Source: UBA1952 sp965200035 | GTDB taxonomy: Bacteria > Bacteroidota > Bacteroidia > Chitinophagales > Chitinophagaceae | Length of the DNA stretch: 64,000 nt | Reading direction: 5' to 3' | NCBI GenBank assembly: GCA_965200035.1 | Contig: OZ241334.1 | Coordinates: 3,348,001 to 3,412,000 of the forward strand | Part shown: one piece after another, positions 61,324 to 64,000 of the stretch | How the letters are laid out: each line of letters opens with the position of its first letter | Position numbering within the stretch: the stretch's first letter is position 1 | Program-made: the position numbers and the translations under genes | Notes under the pieces: model-generated | Databases searched by the model: none | Seen by the model: the letters and a program-made list of their open reading frames with translations, nothing else | Told to the model about the DNA's origin: nothing

Positions 61324-63606
61324 ATGGCCTTTGATCTCGATCTTATTCAACGTGTGTACAAAGAGATGCCCGATAAGGTGGCGCAGGCGCGCAAGCTGGT
61401 AGGCCGTCCGCTTACCCTCGCAGAAAAAATCCTTTACGCCCATACTTTTGAAGCTCCGCAGCATACATATGAGCGAGGCCGCGATTATGTGAATTTTTCC
61501 CCGGACCGCGTAGCCATGCAGGATGCAACGGCTCAGATGGCTTTGCTGCAGTTTATGACCGCTGGCCGCGATAAGGTAGCTGTTCCAAGCACGGTACACT
61601 GCGATCACCTCATTCAGGCAAAATCAGGCGCCGAGCAGGATCTGACTACGGCCAACGAAGTAAACAAAGAAGTTTACGCATTCCTTTCTTCTATTTCCAA
61701 CAAATACGGCATCGGCTTCTGGAAGCCCGGTGCAGGCATCATTCACCAGGTAGTGCTTGAGAATTATGCATTCCCGGGTGGGATGATGATCGGTACAGAT
61801 AGCCACACGCCAAATGCCGGTGGTCTTGGAATGATTGCTATTGGTGTGGGTGGCGCTGACGCGGTGGATGTGATGGCCGGCCTCGCCTGGGAGCTGAAAA
61901 TGCCCAAACTGATTGGTGTAAAGCTCACCGGCAAGATGAGCGGCTGGACCAGCGCAAAAGATGTAATCCTGAAAGTAGCAGGTATCCTGACTGTAAAAGG
62001 CGGTACCGGTGCGATTGTTGAATATTTTGGTGAAGGCGCTAATAGCCTGAGTTGTACAGGTAAAGGCACCATTTGTAACATGGGTGCTGAAATCGGTGCT
62101 ACCTGCTCATTGTTTGAATACGATGAAAAGATGGCTGCTTACCTGCGCTCTACCGGCCGTGAAGCCATTGCCCGCGCTGCAGATGGTATCAAAGATTATC
62201 TGCGTGCAGATGATGAAGTATATGCCAATCCTGAAATCTTCTACGATCAGGTAATTGAAATCAATCTGGATGAGCTGGAGCCTTACGTAAATGGTCCGTT
62301 CACACCGGATCTTGCTACGCCGATCAGTGAGCTGGCTAAAGCAGCCGCTGAGCATGGCTGGCCTGAAAAGGTAGAAGTAGCGCTCATCGGCTCTTGTACC
62401 AACTCTTCTTACGAAGATATTTCCCGCGCAGCGTTCATCGCGAAGAATGCGATGGAAAAAGGCCTGAAAGCCTCCAGCGAATACACCATCACACCAGGCT
62501 CTGAAATGGTACGTTTCACCATCGAGCGCGATGGTATGCTGAATACATTCGCCAAAATGGGCGGTGTGGTATTGGCTAATGCCTGTGGTCCGTGCATCGG
62601 TCAGTGGGCTCGCCACATCGATGATCCGCAACGTAAGAACACGATCGTAACTTCCTTCAACCGCAACTTTGCCAAGCGTAATGACAGCTATGCAGGCACC
62701 CACGCATTTGTGGCTTCTCCGGAAATCACAACCGCATTCGCCATTGCTGGCCGCCTCACATTCAATCCGCTGAAAGATAAGCTGATCAATGACAAGGGCG
62801 AAGAGGTAATGCTGGATGAGCCAAAGGGTTTTGAGCTGCCTCCGCAAGGCTTTGCTGTTGATGATCCGGGTTATCAGGCGCCCGCCAAGGATGGTAGTGG
62901 TGTAGAGGTAATCGTTCACCCGATGAGCGACCGCCTGCAACTGCTTGAGCCATTCAAGGCTTGGGAAGGCACGGATCTTAAAGATCTTCACCTCCTGATC
63001 AAAGCGTTTGGCAAGTGCACTACCGACCATATCTCTATGGCAGGTCCATGGCTGAAATACCGCGGTCACCTCGATAATATTTCCAACAATATGCTGATCG
63101 GTGCCATCAACGCCTTCAACATGGATACCAATAAAGTGAAGAACCAACTTTCAGGCGAATATGGCGAAGTACCTGCGGTAGCCCGCGTATACAAAGGCGC
63201 AGGGCAGGGTAGCGTAGTGGTAGGTGATGAAAATTATGGCGAGGGCAGCAGCCGTGAGCACGCAGCTATGGAGCCGCGTCACCTCGGCGTTCGTGCCATC
63301 ATTGTAAAGAGCTTTGCACGTATTCACGAGACCAACCTGAAAAAACAAGGTATGCTGGCACTGACCTTTGACAACAAGGCAGATTATGAAAAAGTCCAGG
63401 AAGATGATATGATTGATCTGATGGGTATTGTGGATATGGCGTCGGGCAGCAAGGTTAAAATGGTGTTGCATCATAAAGATGGCAGCAGCGATGACGTTCA
63501 GCTTAATCACAGCTATAACAATCAGCAAATCGAATGGTTCAAGGCCGGTGGCGCGCTCAATGTGATCCGCCAGGATGCAGCGAACAAGAAGACAGTGACT
63601 GCGTAA
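61324..63606 (+). CDS. Aconitate hydratase
   Basis: 760 residues, of the mitochondrial-type aconitase length. It interconverts citrate and isocitrate in the TCA cycle using a [4Fe-4S] cluster bound by C358 (IGSCTNSSYED), C421 and C424 (ANACGPCIGQW). Other landmarks: TVHCDHLIQA, GTDSHTPNAGGLGM, and the swivel domain with NYGEGSSREHAAMEPRHLG. Monocistronic by appearance, with its own terminator. Confidence 0.96.
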   Translation: MAFDLDLIQRVYKEMPDKVAQARKLVGRPLTLAEKILYAHTFEAPQHTYERGRDYVNFSPDRVAMQDATAQMALLQFMTAGRDKVAVPSTVHCDHLIQAKSGAEQDLTTANEVNKEVYAFLSSISNKYGIGFWKPGAGIIHQVVLENYAFPGGMMIGTDSHTPNAGGLGMIAIGVGGADAVDVMAGLAWELKMPKLIGVKLTGKMSGWTSAKDVILKVAGILTVKGGTGAIVEYFGEGANSLSCTGKGTICNMGAEIGATCSLFEYDEKMAAYLRSTGREAIARAADGIKDYLRADDEVYANPEIFYDQVIEINLDELEPYVNGPFTPDLATPISELAKAAAEHGWPEKVEVALIGSCTNSSYEDISRAAFIAKNAMEKGLKASSEYTITPGSEMVRFTIERDGMLNTFAKMGGVVLANACGPCIGQWARHIDDPQRKNTIVTSFNRNFAKRNDSYAGTHAFVASPEITTAFAIAGRLTFNPLKDKLINDKGEEVMLDEPKGFELPPQGFAVDDPGYQAPAKDGSGVEVIVHPMSDRLQLLEPFKAWEGTDLKDLHLLIKAFGKCTTDHISMAGPWLKYRGHLDNISNNMLIGAINAFNMDTNKVKNQLSGEYGEVPAVARVYKGAGQGSVVVGDENYGEGSSREHAAMEPRHLGVRAIIVKSFARIHETNLKKQGMLALTFDNKADYEKVQEDDMIDLMGIVDMASGSKVKMVLHHKDGSSDDVQLNHSYNNQQIEWFKAGGALNVIRQDAANKKTVTA

Positions 63607-63631
63607 TTTATCTGAATATTTATATTCCGGG

Positions 63632-63659
63632 GCCTGTGGTTTTTCCACAGGCTCTTTTG
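63632..63659 (+). terminator. Terminator after aconitase
   Basis: GCCTGTGG, loop TTTTT, CCACAGGC, then TCTTTT, 26 bp past the stop. Confidence 0.88.
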
Positions 63660-63777
63660 TTTTAATCAGGAATTTTCGTTATTTTATTAAAAATTAAACC
63701 GGCTTACCCAACCTCCGGGAAAAGCCTATGGTCTTATCTTTCAACTATTAGTTAATACTCCATACTTGTCCTTAGCC

Positions 63778-64000
63778 TTGGCATATACAGTACCTGGACA
63801 GACAACTGAACTGCAGGAGCTGATTCAGGGATGCATCCGCAACGAGCGGGCTGCACAGGAGAAGCTATATCATCTTTTTTACCCCAGGATGATGGCTGTT
63901 GTGCGCCGCTATATAGATCATATAGAGCAGGCAGAGGAAGTATTGAATAATGGTTTTTTGCGTGCATTCCAGAAAGTGCAACAATACACCTTCCAGGGAA
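63778..64000 (+). CDS. ECF sigma factor, 3' end missing
   Basis: The visible 74 codons encode sigma-70 region 2: LIQGCIRNERAAQEKLYHLF, then MMAVVRRYIDHIEQAEEVLN and GFLRAFQKVQQYTF. That is the usual opening of Bacteroidota ECF sigma factors, which direct RNA polymerase to stress, envelope or polysaccharide-use genes. No in-frame ATG precedes the domain; TTG at 63778 (or 63766) is the best start, which is unusual. Any cognate anti-sigma factor is outside the window. Confidence 0.78.
   Translation, partial: MAYTVPGQTTELQELIQGCIRNERAAQEKLYHLFYPRMMAVVRRYIDHIEQAEEVLNNGFLRAFQKVQQYTFQG

Overview
The window looks like chromosomal DNA of a gliding-type member of the Bacteroidota, most like the Chitinophagaceae. 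Four secreted proteins end in Por-type (type IX secretion) sorting domains with an YPNP or FPNP core. A PorP/SprF-family protein and a GldA-like ATPase are present, and many genes have the Bacteroidota -7 promoter word TAnnTTTG with no clear Shine-Dalgarno sequence. The genus is inference. The window opens inside a DPP IV-type peptidase gene and closes inside an ECF sigma factor gene.

Layout. 1-2.5 kb: DPP IV peptidase end, YceI protein, XRE regulator. 2.5-6.8 kb: an AT-rich accessory patch with a frameshifted lipoprotein gene, its intact paralog, a secreted GH16 enzyme, a 21-bp repeat array and an unrecognised protein. 6.9-16 kb: a GEVED/Ig-repeat surface protein, a Kef-type antiporter, an OprO/P-type porin, and a divergent lipid kinase/phosphatidate phosphatase pair followed by a second 21-bp array. 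16-23 kb: HerA-like ATPase, ASCH protein and acyl-CoA dehydrogenase on the minus strand, then hydrolase, glycosyltransferase and membrane protein on the plus strand. 23-33 kb: a beta-helix protein and a 2962-residue T9SS surface protein behind an operator-like pair of palindromes. 33-48 kb: mostly housekeeping (tRNA-Arg, rlmH, rhomboid, tilS, der, rimO, RsmI-like methyltransferase, DNA glycosylase, porP-like, upp, 2-oxoacid dehydrogenase E2, tdk). This stretch also holds a PNGase F-like enzyme and a toxin-antitoxin pair whose toxin is broken. 48-64 kb: a third 21-bp array, a Tat-exported oxidoreductase, TolC-type protein, inositol phosphatase, thiL, EGF lipoprotein, gldA-like, a frameshifted dinB-like gene, glutathione peroxidase, an Ig-like lipoprotein, an S9 peptidase, a barrel-like protein, aconitase and the ECF sigma factor.

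The most unusual signal is non-coding. Three separate intergenic islands (5824-6024, 15967-16071, 48267-48518) are degenerate tandem arrays. Each is built on a different sequence word, but all three repeat at exactly 21 bp, two turns of B-DNA. Their units are wholly or partly palindromic, and the first array reverses orientation at a perfect 35-bp palindrome. No known feature type explains them. Other points of interest are three broken genes (lipoprotein, ParE-like toxin, DinB-like), several promoters so close to the start codon that the mRNAs should be leaderless or nearly so, and an Ig module shared by the two big surface proteins.
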